DNA of 64,000 nt. Source: Paenibacillus methanolicus (GTDB lineage Bacteria > Bacillota > Bacilli > Paenibacillales > Paenibacillaceae). A program made the position numbers and the translations under genes. Shown here one piece after another: positions 54,961 to 63,748 of this stretch. The stretch covers positions 124,001 through 188,000 of the forward strand of contig NZ_VNHS01000010.1 in assembly GCF_008124765.1 (NCBI RefSeq), in the 5' to 3' direction. The first letter of the stretch is position 1, and the number at the start of each line of letters is the position of its first letter. Below the pieces are notes generated by a model, which searched no databases, was not told where the DNA came from, and saw nothing but the letters and a program-made list of their open reading frames with translations.

Positions 54961-56184
54961 ATGTCTGCATATCATCCCTTAACGGAGAGCGAAGCCATCG
55001 AGATCGCCCGTTCTTTGAAAAACGTATTTCAAGGCGCGCCCGACAATTTAGCCTGCCGCGAAATCGGCGACGGCAATCTGAATTTGGTGTTCCATATTTC
55101 GGATCCCGCCAGCGGACGGAGCGTGATTCTGAAGCAGGCGCTGCCTTACGCCAAAGTCGTCGGCGAGTCGTGGCCGCTTACCCTCGACCGCGCTCGAATC
55201 GAGAGCGAGGCGCTCATTCAAGAAGGCAAGCTGGCGCCGGGCCTCGTGCCGCAGGTGTACGCCTACGATGCGGAGCTTGCGCTTACGATTATGGAAGACT
55301 TGAGCGACCACGTGATTATGCGCCGCGGTCTCATGGAAGGCGGCCGTTATCCGAAATTCGCGGACGATATCTCGACGTTCCTGGCGCACACGCTCTTCTT
55401 CACGTCCGATCTGGGCATGAATCAGCAGGAGAAGAAACTGCGCGTCCGCGACTTTATTAACCCCGAACTGTGTAAAATAACCGAGGACCTCATTTTCGAC
55501 GATCCATACACGGTGTCGGTCAACAATAATTACGATGCGGCCATCGAAGACGAAGCCGAAGCGCTTCGCGCCGACGAGGAGCTTCACTTCGAAGTCGCCC
55601 TGCTGCGCGAGAAATTTCTGACCCAGACGCAATCGTTGCTTCACGGCGACCTACATACCGGCAGTATCTTCATCACGCCGGAATCGACCAAAGTCATCGA
55701 TCCGGAATTCGCCTATTATGGTCCGGCCGGATTCGATATCGGCGCGGTCATCGGCAACCTGCTGCTGAACTTCGCGTCCCGCCGCGGCTGGGACAAGTCG
55801 GACTCCGACGCCGACGACTACCGCCAGTATCTCTTGACGACGATCCGCGACACCTGGAATCAGTTCGAATCGAAATTCCGCGCGCTCTGGGACGAGCATG
55901 GCGTAGACCGTCTCGCCTCCGCAAGCGCCGCATATAGAGACGATTACATGAAACGGCTGCTGCAGGATACGTTCGGCTATGCAGGCGCCAAAATGGTCCG
56001 GCGCGTTGTCGGCCTCGCGCATGTCGCCGATATCGACCGCATTGAAGACCCGGTTCGTCGCGAAGCTGCCCAACGGCTGGCGCTCGCCATCGGCAAATCG
56101 CTGATCAAATCCGGCCGCCAAGCAACCTCCGTCGAACAATTGATTGATATCGCCCTTACCGCAGTAGCGGGTGCCAAGGCATAA
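54961..56184 (+). CDS. mtnK: S-methyl-5-thioribose kinase MtnK
   Basis: Phosphorylates methylthioribose in the methionine salvage pathway. The 407-residue product has the kinase-like features IGDGNLNLVFHI, VILKQALPY, ALTIMEDLSD, the catalytic loop LLHGDLHTGSIFI and the metal-binding VIDPEFAYYGPAGFD. The ATG at 54961 is set by GGAGG 9 bases upstream. It is 15 bases before mtnA, forming an operon. No S-box riboswitch of the kind seen before Bacillus mtnKA is recognisable in the 295-base leader, which instead contains repeat copy D. Confidence 0.95.
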   Translation: MSAYHPLTESEAIEIARSLKNVFQGAPDNLACREIGDGNLNLVFHISDPASGRSVILKQALPYAKVVGESWPLTLDRARIESEALIQEGKLAPGLVPQVYAYDAELALTIMEDLSDHVIMRRGLMEGGRYPKFADDISTFLAHTLFFTSDLGMNQQEKKLRVRDFINPELCKITEDLIFDDPYTVSVNNNYDAAIEDEAEALRADEELHFEVALLREKFLTQTQSLLHGDLHTGSIFITPESTKVIDPEFAYYGPAGFDIGAVIGNLLLNFASRRGWDKSDSDADDYRQYLLTTIRDTWNQFESKFRALWDEHGVDRLASASAAYRDDYMKRLLQDTFGYAGAKMVRRVVGLAHVADIDRIEDPVRREAAQRLALAIGKSLIKSGRQATSVEQLIDIALTAVAGAKA

Positions 56185-56199
56185 GAAAGGAAGTTAACC

Positions 56200-57261
56200 A
56201 TGACGCAATCCGCTAACGCGGCGCTGCAATCCGTCATCTGGGCCGGCGAACACCTGGACCTGCTGGACCAGCGCCTGCTGCCTGAAGAAATTGTCTACCT
56301 CCCGCTCGTCACCGTACAGGATGTATGGGAAGCGATCCGACATCTGAAAGTCCGCGGCGCGCCGGCTATCGGCATCGCGGCTGCTTATGGCGTCGTGCTC
56401 GGGAGCCGGGATATCGCGACAGATGCCGCCGACTGGCTGACATCCGTCAAAGAGGCAGCCGCCCATCTGGCGACAAGCCGTCCGACGGCGGTCAATCTAT
56501 TCTGGGCGCTGGACCGCATGACGGCCCGGGCCGAGAGCCTCGCCGGCGGCGAGGCGGAGCTGGCCGCGCTCAAGCGCGCGCTGCTGGACGAAGCGATCGC
56601 CATCCAGAGCGAAGACGAGGAGACGAACAGACTTATCGGCGAACACGCGCTCGAGCTGTTCCAAGACGGCATGGGCGTGCTGACCCACTGCAACGCGGGC
56701 GGGCTCGCGACCGCCAAGTATGGCACCGCGCTCGCGCCATTCTACCTGGCCAAGGAACGCGGCATTCAGTTGAAGGTGTTCGCGGACGAGACGCGCCCGG
56801 TTCTCCAAGGCGCTAGACTGACCGCTTTCGAGCTTCATCAAGCCGGCGTCGACGTCACCCTTATCTGCGACAATATGGCCGGCATGGTCATGAGCAAGGG
56901 CTGGGTCAACGCGGTCATCGTCGGTACCGATCGCGTCGCGGCCAACGGCGACGTCGCCAACAAAATCGGCACGTACAGCGTGGCCGTTCTCGCCAAGGCG
57001 CACGGCATTCCGTTCTACGTCGCCTGCCCGCTGTCCACGATCGACCTGAACACCGCCTCCGGCGATTTGATTCCGATCGAGGAGCGCGGCGAAGAAGAGA
57101 TTACCGAAGGCTTCGGCAAGCGTACCGCGCCGAAAGGCGTGAAAGTATTCAACCCCGCCTTCGACGTGACCCCTCACGAGTACGTCACGGCGATTATTAC
57201 GGAGAAGGGCGTCATCAAGCCGCCGTTCGACGTCAATCTGAAGAAGCTGTTCGATCTGTAA
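56200..57261 (+). CDS. mtnA: S-methyl-5-thioribose-1-phosphate isomerase MtnA
   Basis: Isomerises methylthioribose-1-phosphate to the ribulose form, the step after MtnK. The 353-residue product has [14 protein letters not shown] near residue 50, the active-site Cys in [15 protein letters not shown], and the catalytic Asp in [18 protein letters not shown], all typical of the aIF2B-like MtnA family. AAGGAAG precedes the ATG. A bidirectional terminator follows. Confidence 0.96.
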   Translation: MTQSANAALQSVIWAGEHLDLLDQRLLPEEIVYLPLVTVQDVWEAIRHLKVRGAPAIGIAAAYGVVLGSRDIATDAADWLTSVKEAAAHLATSRPTAVNLFWALDRMTARAESLAGGEAELAALKRALLDEAIAIQSEDEETNRLIGEHALELFQDGMGVLTHCNAGGLATAKYGTALAPFYLAKERGIQLKVFADETRPVLQGARLTAFELHQAGVDVTLICDNMAGMVMSKGWVNAVIVGTDRVAANGDVANKIGTYSVAVLAKAHGIPFYVACPLSTIDLNTASGDLIPIEERGEEEITEGFGKRTAPKGVKVFNPAFDVTPHEYVTAIITEKGVIKPPFDVNLKKLFDL

Positions 57262-57275
57262 GGAGGACGAACGTT

Positions 57276-57336
57276 AAAAAGGGTTGCCAGACAGATGGCC
57301 GCATAAACGGCAGTCTGTCCGGCAACCCTGTTATTT
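57276..57336. terminator. Bidirectional terminator between mtnA and yunC
   Basis: GGGTTGCC (57281-57288) and GGCAACCC (57321-57328), with GACAGA/TCTGTC inside; T-rich flanks on both sides (TGTTATTT on plus, TTTTT on minus). Confidence 0.9.
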
Positions 57337-57352
57337 CGGCCAACAACGACGT

Positions 57353-57658
57353 TTACAACATCAGTTCCAGCGCTTTCGCCCCGGTCATGCCCGTGCTGAT
57401 TCCGAGCGCTGCGGCTTCGCCGGTTATCGATTCCAGGGGAGCGGCCATCAGTTCTTCCAGCGTCCGGACGCCCACCGCGCGGCCGGCAATGATTTTGCGC
57501 TCCGCAAGCCGTTCATTGAGCAGGCCGACGTCGAGCGCCCCGCACATGATATATCCTTTATCCGTCATCACGGCGATCAGCGTCGTCTTGGGCAGCTTCA
57601 CCTCGACCCCGATTACGGTCGCGCCGTTCTCGAGGACGATCGGTACCACTCGCATCAT
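57353..57658 (-). CDS. yunC: YunC family protein (DUF1805)
   Basis: A 101-residue protein, same length as B. subtilis YunC. It has VPIVLENGATVIGVEVKLPKTTLIAVMTDKGYIMCGALDVG and RKIIAGRAVGVRTLEELM, the signature of DUF1805. Function unknown. The ATG at 57658 follows AAAGGAGG; upstream in-frame codons would extend into sequence that lacks a site. Confidence 0.92.
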   Translation of the reverse strand: MMRVVPIVLENGATVIGVEVKLPKTTLIAVMTDKGYIMCGALDVGLLNERLAERKIIAGRAVGVRTLEELMAAPLESITGEAAALGISTGMTGAKALELML

Positions 57659-57868
57659 CCGAAACCACCTCCTTTGCGGCGGAATCATCCGCCATATTGG
57701 AATTATCGCTCGCTCCACTATATGCGGTGCGAAGAGGTTTCGTTCGGCAGGATAAGCGCCTGCTCGCCGCGGAGACGGATATTTATTGAGCCGCGCGGGC
57801 CGCAGTAGGATTGGCGTTCAAACAGTGGTATGATAAGGGATATTCATGTCTTTATGGAGGCAGGCACT

Positions 57869-58447
57869 ATGAAACCAAACGATACCCAGACACCCGACGA
57901 TCAAACTGCCTATTTGTTTAACGTGGATATTATGGTGAAGGGCGTGACGAACGCGCAAGCCATGGAGAAGCTGCTGCGGATGATGAACGGCGGGGACGCG
58001 GAAGACTTCCGCATCGTCTCCGGCGCCAACCTCGGCATCCGGATCAACCAGATGGAACAGCTCTCCAAGCGCGTCGAACAACTCGAACAAAAGCTGGCCA
58101 ATACGACCGGCATGCAGGCGCCGCCGAAAAAGCAGCCCGACCGGGTCGGAACGCAAGATACCGCTAAACTTGCGGATGCGATCAATGCGGCGAAGGCCAA
58201 GGTGAATAAGCCGGCTCCCGAAGCGCCGACGATGACGTATAGCGCGTTCTCCCAGCGGATCAACGCGGTCATCGAGGACAAGCGGCTCATTCGGCTGAAG
58301 GTGAACCGGGGCGCAGGCGTGATGCTCAGCATTCCATGCCGCGTGCTAAGCTACGATGAACGCGCGCAGACGATTACGGTTTATCACGTGGACGAGAAAC
58401 AGGTGTATACGTTCAAATGGACGGAGATCGAGGACTTTATCGTCTGA
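57869..58447 (+). CDS. Conserved hypothetical protein with coiled coil
   Basis: A 192-residue protein that I do not recognise. An N-terminal segment (AYLFNVDIMVKGVTNAQAMEKLLRMMN) is followed by a heptad-repeat stretch, MEQLSKRVEQLEQKLA, a Pro/Lys/Ala-rich linker, and a C-terminal beta domain (INAVIEDKRLIRLKVNRGAG to VYTFKWTEIEDFIV). The composition suggests a soluble oligomer. The ATG at 57869 follows GGAGGCAGGC. Single gene, ending in a strong terminator shared with DUF423. Confidence 0.75.
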   Translation: MKPNDTQTPDDQTAYLFNVDIMVKGVTNAQAMEKLLRMMNGGDAEDFRIVSGANLGIRINQMEQLSKRVEQLEQKLANTTGMQAPPKKQPDRVGTQDTAKLADAINAAKAKVNKPAPEAPTMTYSAFSQRINAVIEDKRLIRLKVNRGAGVMLSIPCRVLSYDERAQTITVYHVDEKQVYTFKWTEIEDFIV

Positions 58448-58504
58448 CTAGCGAAAGCTAGAGGCATATACGTCGCAATGCAGCCGTCCTTCATTCGATT
58501 CGGA

Positions 58505-58606
58505 CAAGGCGAAACGGCTATCGTCGTCATTTGCGGCGAGGCGCGTTTCGTTCCGGAGACATTGAGGACGAAATATAAGCATGAAACTTATACTTTCCTA
58601 TATGTC
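58505..58606 (+). repeat. Dispersed hairpin repeat, copy E
   Basis: Left module with GCGAAACG and CGTTTCGT arms; right module with TATAAG-CATGAAA-CTTATA and outer ACAT...AGGA against TCCT...ATGT. It is between convergent genes, directly before their shared terminator. Confidence 0.8.
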
Positions 58607-58610
58607 AAAG

Positions 58611-58650
58611 AGAGGAGCGAACCGCGGCCGCGGACGCTCCTCTTCTTTAT
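58611..58650. terminator. Terminator between convergent genes
   Basis: AGAGGAGCG (58611-58619) and CGCTCCTCT (58635-58643) with an inner CCGCGG palindrome, followed by TCTTTATT on the plus strand. Confidence 0.8.
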
Positions 58651-58666
58651 TCTGGCGATGCGTTAC

Positions 58667-59053
58667 TTACTTGGCTTGCCCGCGCCGCTTCCACAGCACG
58701 ACGACGACGAGCGCCCATGCGGCGACGAACGCGACGCCGCCTAGCGGCGTAATGGGGCCGACCCAATTGAATTCGGTCAAGCTGAGCACATACAGGCTGC
58801 CCGAGAACAGGAAGATGCCCAGGTGCATCAGCCGGCCGGCGAGCCGCAGCTTGCCCTCGCCGCCGAGCCGGTCGGCGAGCAGCCCGATGACGAGCAAGCC
58901 GAGCGCATGGTACATATGGTAACGAACGCCCGTTTCGAACACGGTCAGCATCTCTTCGGAGATGCGCTCCTTCAGCGTATGGGCGCCGAAGGCGCCGAGA
59001 ATGACGGCCAGTCCCGCGTGGAACGCGCCGTACAACCCGAATTTGGACAACAT
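58667..59053 (-). CDS. DUF423 family membrane protein
   Basis: A 128-residue protein with four hydrophobic segments (GLYGAFHAGLAVILGAFGAH; YHALGLLVIGLLADRLG; HLGIFLFSGSLYVL; VAFVAAWALVVVVLW), matching the DUF423/YwdK family. Function unknown. The ATG at 59053 has AAGGAG 8 bases upstream; the GTG two codons earlier is less likely. It lies between repeat copies E and F. Confidence 0.88.
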   Translation of the reverse strand: MLSKFGLYGAFHAGLAVILGAFGAHTLKERISEEMLTVFETGVRYHMYHALGLLVIGLLADRLGGEGKLRLAGRLMHLGIFLFSGSLYVLSLTEFNWVGPITPLGGVAFVAAWALVVVVLWKRRGQAK

Positions 59054-59118
59054 AAACACGACTCCTTATCTTTGCAGAAATGATTCCATCAGGTACAATG
59101 TGGCTAGATTCGCGCAAG

Positions 59119-59174
59119 CAAGGCGAACCGGCTGACGCCGTCTTGGGCGGCGAGGCGCGCTTCTCTTGTATTTC
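59119..59174 (+). repeat. Dispersed hairpin repeat, copy F (internally deleted)
   Basis: A full left module (AAGGCGAACCGGC ... GCGAGGCGCGC) is joined directly to the last bases of the right module (CTTGTATTTC), with the right hairpin and loop missing. It lies in the divergent gap between DUF423 and DUF4190 genes. Confidence 0.75.
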
Positions 59175-59220
59175 ACCGCACAACCGGCAGCTTCGATAAC
59201 AACCAAAGGGGAGAACCTGC

Positions 59221-59661
59221 ATGTCCGATTCTTATCGCCCTCACGAGCACACGGACGGCTACCCGCCGTTCGCGCCGCCCGATCCGCACGATGCGCCGGC
59301 CCCGCAAAAACAGTCCGGGCTCGGCATCGCGTCGTTCATTATCGGCATCGCGAGCATTGCCGGCGTCATCGCCAGCATTTTCATTATTACTTCTTTCATT
59401 ATGAACGATCTGGGATTGAACGGCAACATGATCGAGATCGACGCGGAGAACATGGGCATCGAGCTGCTGCTCGGCGGATTGATCATGATGGGCAGCGTGC
59501 TGCTCGCCCTGCTCGGCCTCATTCTCGGCATCATCGGCGCCTGTATGCGCAGCCGCCGCAAGGCGTTCGCAATCGTCGGCATCGTACTGAACGCCCTGCT
59601 CGTCGTGCTCGTCGGCGCGCTGTTCCTCATCGGCATCTTGAAAGGCGCAACGGCCATCTAA
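59221..59661 (+). CDS. DUF4190-type small membrane protein
   Basis: A 146-residue protein. A Pro/His/Asp-rich cytoplasmic N-terminus of about 30 residues precedes two pairs of hydrophobic segments (GLGIASFIIGIASIAGVIAS; LGGLIMMGSVLLALLGLILG; a last one ending VGALFLIGIL) with RSRRK between them. This is the DUF4190/DUF4064-like layout. Function unknown. A site AAAGGGGAG precedes the start. A terminator with a long stem follows. Confidence 0.82.
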   Translation: MSDSYRPHEHTDGYPPFAPPDPHDAPAPQKQSGLGIASFIIGIASIAGVIASIFIITSFIMNDLGLNGNMIEIDAENMGIELLLGGLIMMGSVLLALLGLILGIIGACMRSRRKAFAIVGIVLNALLVVLVGALFLIGILKGATAI

Positions 59662-59690
59662 CGCCCGTGTTCGCCCCTCGTCCCCGCACC

Positions 59691-59744
59691 AAATCCGGCT
59701 TCCGCTCCGCACGCGCCGCGCGCGCCGAGGGAGCCGGATTTTTT
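59691..59744 (+). terminator. Terminator after the DUF4190 gene
   Basis: AAATCCGGCT (59691-59700) and AGCCGGATTT (59732-59741) form a 10-base stem followed by T residues. Confidence 0.9.
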
Positions 59745-59774
59745 CGTGCGACCGCCCCCTTGTTCATTCTTCTC

Positions 59775-59802
59775 ACATAACCGCCGGACGCGCGAATAAA
59801 AT
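59775..59802 (+). promoter_or_regulatory. Candidate sigma-E promoter of yhbH
   Basis: ACATAA (59775-59780), a 14-base spacer and AATAAAAT (59795-59802), six of eight bases of the sigma-E -10. yhbH is a mother-cell sporulation gene in B. subtilis, which gives indirect support. Confidence 0.4.
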
Positions 59803-59843
59803 GAGTATTACAGGCAGTAGAGGACGAAGGAGGTGCGCTTCGC

Positions 59844-61007
59844 ATGGAGGCCAATCAAGGACAATCGTTCATCGTATCCCGCGAGGACTGGTCGCTGCAT
59901 CGCAAGGGCTATCAAGATCAAGCCCGGCATCAGCAGAAAGTCCGCGAAGCCATTAAGCAAAACCTGCCCGATCTCGTGTCCGAGGAAAATATCATCATGT
60001 CCGACGGCAAGCACGTCATCAAAGTGCCGATCCGCAGCCTGGACGAATTCCGGTTCGTGTACAACTTCAACAAGAACAAGCACGTCGGCCAAGGCGACGG
60101 CGACAGCCAGGTCGGCGACGTGCTCGGCACCGATCCCGCATCCGCCCAGAAAGGCGGCAAAGGCGAAGGCGCGGGCGACCAGCCCGGCGAAGACGTCGTC
60201 GAAGCCGAGATCAGCCTGGCGGAGCTGGAGTCGATGCTGTTCGCGGAGCTCGAGCTCCCCTATTTGAAGCAGAAGGAGAAAGATCAGATCGAAACGAAGG
60301 AAATCCGCTTCAACGACATCCGCAAGAAGGGCATCATGTCCAACATCGACAAGAAGCGGACGATCCTCGAGAACTTGCGCCGCAACGCCACGAGCGGCAA
60401 TCCCGGCATTCACGGCATCACGCCGGACGACCTGCGATACAAGACGTGGGAGGAGATTATCAAACCGCAGTCCAACGCGGTCATCATTGCGATGATGGAT
60501 ACATCGGGGTCCATGGGATCGTTCGAAAAGTACGTCGCGCGCAGCTTCTTCTTCTGGATGACCCGCTTCCTCCGCCATCAATACGAGAAGGTCGACATCG
60601 TTTTCATCGCCCATCATACCGAGGCGAAGGAAGTGACCGAGGAGGAGTTTTTTACCCGGGGCGAGAGCGGCGGCACGATCTGCTCCTCGGCTTATATCAA
60701 GGCGATCGAGATCATCGACAGCCGGTATCCGCCGGCGCAATACAACATCTACCCGTTCCACTTCTCCGACGGCGACAACCTGACGAGCGACAACGAGCGG
60801 TGCGTCAAGCTGATCGGCGAGATGCTCAAGCGCGCGAACATGTTCGGCTACGGCGAGGTCAACCAATACAACCGTTCCAGCACGCTCATGTCCGCCTACA
60901 AGCACATCCAGTTCCCGAACTTCCTCCACTACGTGATCCGGGAGAAAAGCGAAGTCTACAATGCGCTGAAGTCGTTCTTCCGCAAACGCGAAGGCGTGCC
61001 GAGCTAA
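59844..61007 (+). CDS. yhbH: Sporulation protein YhbH (UPF0229/DUF444)
   Basis: A 387-residue protein with a von Willebrand A-type fold: MIDAS motif MDTSGSMG near residue 218, [11 protein letters not shown], and [10 protein letters not shown] as the metal-site loop. An acidic/Gly-rich linker (residues about 78-118) separates the N-terminal region. YhbH-type proteins are sporulation associated in Bacillus; usual partners PrkA and SpoVR are not in this window. GAAGGAGG precedes the ATG. A terminator follows. Confidence 0.95.
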   Translation: MEANQGQSFIVSREDWSLHRKGYQDQARHQQKVREAIKQNLPDLVSEENIIMSDGKHVIKVPIRSLDEFRFVYNFNKNKHVGQGDGDSQVGDVLGTDPASAQKGGKGEGAGDQPGEDVVEAEISLAELESMLFAELELPYLKQKEKDQIETKEIRFNDIRKKGIMSNIDKKRTILENLRRNATSGNPGIHGITPDDLRYKTWEEIIKPQSNAVIIAMMDTSGSMGSFEKYVARSFFFWMTRFLRHQYEKVDIVFIAHHTEAKEVTEEEFFTRGESGGTICSSAYIKAIEIIDSRYPPAQYNIYPFHFSDGDNLTSDNERCVKLIGEMLKRANMFGYGEVNQYNRSSTLMSAYKHIQFPNFLHYVIREKSEVYNALKSFFRKREGVPS

Positions 61008-61049
61008 CCCAAGGCACAGCATGAACGGATGCATAAATTCCTAAACAAT

Positions 61050-61086
61050 AAAAAACTCCAGTCTCCCGAGTACGGGACTGGAGTTT
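61050..61086. terminator. Bidirectional terminator between yhbH and yhaM
   Basis: CTCCAGTC (61056-61063) and GACTGGAG (61076-61083), flanked by AAAAA and TTTCT, serving both convergent genes. Confidence 0.85.
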
Positions 61087-61126
61087 CTGTCGTGCTGCGT
61101 AAAATCGAATAAGTGCCTTCTGCCGA

Positions 61127-62083
61127 CTACAAGTTCGTCCGGTAAATCGCCTTGTTCTCCAGGCCGCGGATCATCGGCGTCCACGGTTCGCTCTCCGGCG
61201 TCGTGTCCAGCGCGTCCTCGACCATCTGCAGCTTCGCGTCCAGCGAGTCGATCAAGTGGAGCGCCACCGCCTCGGCCATCTGCGGCTGGACCGGGCTTCC
61301 CCACTCGCCCAAGTTGTGATGCGCCAGCACGACGTGCTGCAGCGCCAGCACCGGCTCGGAATCGAGCGGGATGCCCAGATGAATCGCCGCTTCGACGATC
61401 CAACCGGAAGCGAGCGCGATATGGCCGATCAGCTTTCCTTTGACGCTATAGTCGGAGACGATGCCCAGCTGCGCCGTCATCTCCTCGGGCTTGGCGATAT
61501 CGTGCAGGATGATGCCCGCCTTGATCAGATCGGCGTTCAAGAACGGACGCTGCTTGCAGACGAATTCGCCCAACTCCAGCATCCGCGCCATATGGTACGC
61601 CAGTCCCGCGTAATACGCGTGATGATGGGTTTTGGCCGCCGGATAATGCATTAGCTTGTCTTCGACCTTCGCCGTGCAAAAATCGACGATCGCCTTAATG
61701 TCCGCGTGTCCGATACCGGCGGCCGCCTGCTTGATCGCGTAGACCAGATCGACCGCTTGGACCGGGGCGGAGCGGACGAAATCGGCGATGTTGACCCCGT
61801 CCTCCTCCGTCGCGATGCGGATGCGCTGGATTTTGACCTGCAGCTTGTCCCGGTACGTCTGCACAAGCCCGCGCACCTTCACGAGGCCCATCGGGAAGAA
61901 CGTCTCCTTGTCCGTCTGCGTCGCGTCCCAGTACTTGGCCGAGATTTGACCGCTGGCGTCGCACAGCACGATATCCATGTAATCCTTGGCGGGCGTCGCG
62001 TTCGTTTGCTTGACCTCGCACTCTTTGAGTAGATAGTATCCGGTGAATTCGTCTTGGGGTTGCATTTGAATAATCTGCGTCAT
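61127..62083 (-). CDS. yhaM: 3'-5' exoribonuclease YhaM
   Basis: A 318-residue protein of the Gram-positive RNase YhaM family, which trims RNA 3' ends. The N-terminal OB-fold domain (about residues 1-110, IVLCDASGQISAKYWDATQ) precedes an HD domain with THHHAYYAGLAYHM, IILHDIAKPEE and LQHVVLAHHN as metal motifs. The ATG at 62083 is set by AGGAGGAGC; the longer open frame upstream runs through repeat copy G and is not used. Confidence 0.93.
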   Translation of the reverse strand: MTQIIQMQPQDEFTGYYLLKECEVKQTNATPAKDYMDIVLCDASGQISAKYWDATQTDKETFFPMGLVKVRGLVQTYRDKLQVKIQRIRIATEEDGVNIADFVRSAPVQAVDLVYAIKQAAAGIGHADIKAIVDFCTAKVEDKLMHYPAAKTHHHAYYAGLAYHMARMLELGEFVCKQRPFLNADLIKAGIILHDIAKPEEMTAQLGIVSDYSVKGKLIGHIALASGWIVEAAIHLGIPLDSEPVLALQHVVLAHHNLGEWGSPVQPQMAEAVALHLIDSLDAKLQMVEDALDTTPESEPWTPMIRGLENKAIYRTNL

Positions 62084-62163
62084 GTAAAGCTCCTCCTGTG
62101 GTTCGGTATGACCATTATACAATGGAACGCCGTCCGCGCGCGACGAAGCCGCAAAATACGAGC

Positions 62164-62314
62164 CAAGGCGAAACGGCTGCGCCGTCTTTTCGGCGATGCG
62201 CATTTCAAAAGCTGATTGGTTTGCGTTCACTATCCAAGGATGGGGAATGCAGCATTCAGCGTCGAGAAATACAAAGATCATTTATAAGCGTGATACTTAT
62301 AAAGTTTGTATTTC
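62164..62314 (+). repeat. Dispersed hairpin repeat, copy G (with middle module)
   Basis: A left module (GGCGAAACGGCTGCGCCGTC), then a middle module with GATTGGTTTGCGTTCA, ATCC-aa-GGAT and GAATGC-a-GCATTC, then a right module with AAATACAAA...TTTGTATTT and TTTATAAG/CTTATAAA around the loop CGTGATA. It takes up about half of the 325-base divergent gap between yhaM and the aminopeptidase gene; I see nothing else in the gap. Confidence 0.88.
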
Positions 62315-62408
62315 AAATTCGGCCGTCGGCCCCCTGCGCTTGCGCTCGCCGTCCTCGGATGCCTATGATAGTCATGTACCCGAAAAAGGCGCTGGGAGGA
62401 CGGAACTC

Positions 62409-63641
62409 ATGACCGATTTCCAAACTAAACTTAACAACTATGCCGACATTATTTTGCGGATCGGCGTTCATTTGCAGCAAGGCCAGACCCTCATCGTCAA
62501 CGCGGATCTCGATGCCGCCGACTTGGCTCGTCTCGTCGTCAAGCGGGCGTACGAGCTAGGCGCGGCGAGAGTCAAAGTATTCTGGACCGACGATATCGCC
62601 ACGCGCCATCACTTCGATCTGGCGCCGGACGCGGCGTTCCTGGAGGAGCCGAAGTGGTCGGCGGCCGAGAAGATGGAGCTGGTCGAAAGCGGCGCGGCGT
62701 CGGTCACGATCAAGTCGTCCGACCCGGATCTGTTGCGCGGCGTCGCCAAGGAACGCATCGTGAACGCCGAGAAAGCGGCGCGGGGAGCGAATACCAAATA
62801 TCGCGAATACGTGCAGGCGTTCCGATTCAGCTGGTGTCTGGCCACCGCGCCATCCGAAGGCTGGGCGGCCAAGGTGTTCCCCGATGCGCCGAAGGAAGAG
62901 CAAGTCTCGCTGCTGTGGGACGCCATCTTCCGCATGGTGCGGGCCGATCAGCCCGATCCGATCGCCGCGTGGGAGCATCATCTGGCCGAACTGAAGCGGC
63001 GCGCCGACTACTTGAACGCCAAAGCCTACAAGATGCTGCATTATACGTCGGAGGGGACGGACCTGTCGATCGAGCTGCCCGAAGGCCACGTCTGGCTCGG
63101 GGGCCGCAAGACGAACGATCAAGGCATCGCCTTCGTGCCGAACCTGCCGACGGAAGAAGTGTACACGGCGCCGCTCGCGAACGGCGTGAACGGCACCGTC
63201 CGCAGCAAGAAGCCGCTTAGTTACGGCGGCAACATCATCGACAACTTCTCGTTCACTTTCGAGAACGGGCGCATCGCGGACTGGAGCGCGGAGCAAGGCG
63301 CCGAGACGCTGCAAGGGCTGATCGAGATGGATGAAGGCTCCCATTACCTCGGCGAGGTGGCGCTCGTCCCGTTCGACTCGCCGATCTCGAACTCGAACCT
63401 GCTGTTCTACAAAACGATATTCGACGAGAACGCTTCCTGCCATCTGGCGATCGGCAGCGCCTATGCCGCGTGCGTCGAAGGCGGCGGCAAGCTCTCCCGC
63501 GAGGAGCTGAAGGCGCGCGGGCTGAACAACTCGCTCGCGCACACGGACTTCATGGTCGGCTCGAAGGACTTGACGATCCGCGGCATCGCGAAGGACGGCG
63601 CGGAGGAGCTCGTGTTCAAGGACGGCAACTGGGCGATCTGA
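62409..63641 (+). CDS. Aminopeptidase, M29 family (AmpS/PepS type)
   Basis: A 410-residue metalloaminopeptidase. Typical features are the N-terminal LIVNADLDAADLARLVVKRAYELGA, the metal/active-site region LGGRKTNDQGIAFVPNLPTEEVYTAP, GGNIIDNFSFTFENGRI, LGEVALVPFDSPIS and the C-terminal HTDFMVGSKDLTIRG with the His-Thr-Asp triad. The ATG at 62409 follows GGGAGGAC. It acts on N-terminal residues of peptides in the cytoplasm; exact specificity is not predictable. A strong terminator follows. Confidence 0.94.
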   Translation: MTDFQTKLNNYADIILRIGVHLQQGQTLIVNADLDAADLARLVVKRAYELGAARVKVFWTDDIATRHHFDLAPDAAFLEEPKWSAAEKMELVESGAASVTIKSSDPDLLRGVAKERIVNAEKAARGANTKYREYVQAFRFSWCLATAPSEGWAAKVFPDAPKEEQVSLLWDAIFRMVRADQPDPIAAWEHHLAELKRRADYLNAKAYKMLHYTSEGTDLSIELPEGHVWLGGRKTNDQGIAFVPNLPTEEVYTAPLANGVNGTVRSKKPLSYGGNIIDNFSFTFENGRIADWSAEQGAETLQGLIEMDEGSHYLGEVALVPFDSPISNSNLLFYKTIFDENASCHLAIGSAYAACVEGGGKLSREELKARGLNNSLAHTDFMVGSKDLTIRGIAKDGAEELVFKDGNWAI

Positions 63642-63677
63642 CGAAACAGTCGTCTCGAAGCTCGGACGTATGAAAAC

Positions 63678-63730
63678 GCAACGGACCTCGGACCCCATCT
63701 GTTGGATGGAGTCCGAGGTCCGTTGCTTTA
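63678..63730. terminator. Terminator between the aminopeptidase gene and ppsR
   Basis: A 16-base perfect stem (63678-63693 with 63711-63726, starting GCAACGGACC) plus inner CCATC/GGATGG, followed by TTTA on the plus strand. Confidence 0.9.
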
Positions 63731-63748
63731 GTCGCAGGCGCCGTCCGC

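Noticed and set aside
57720-57790. Ninth copy of the dispersed repeat (GGTTTCGTTCGGCAGGATAAGCG region)
   Set aside because: Only short matches to both module borders; the conserved loop and both stems are missing, so similarity may be chance.
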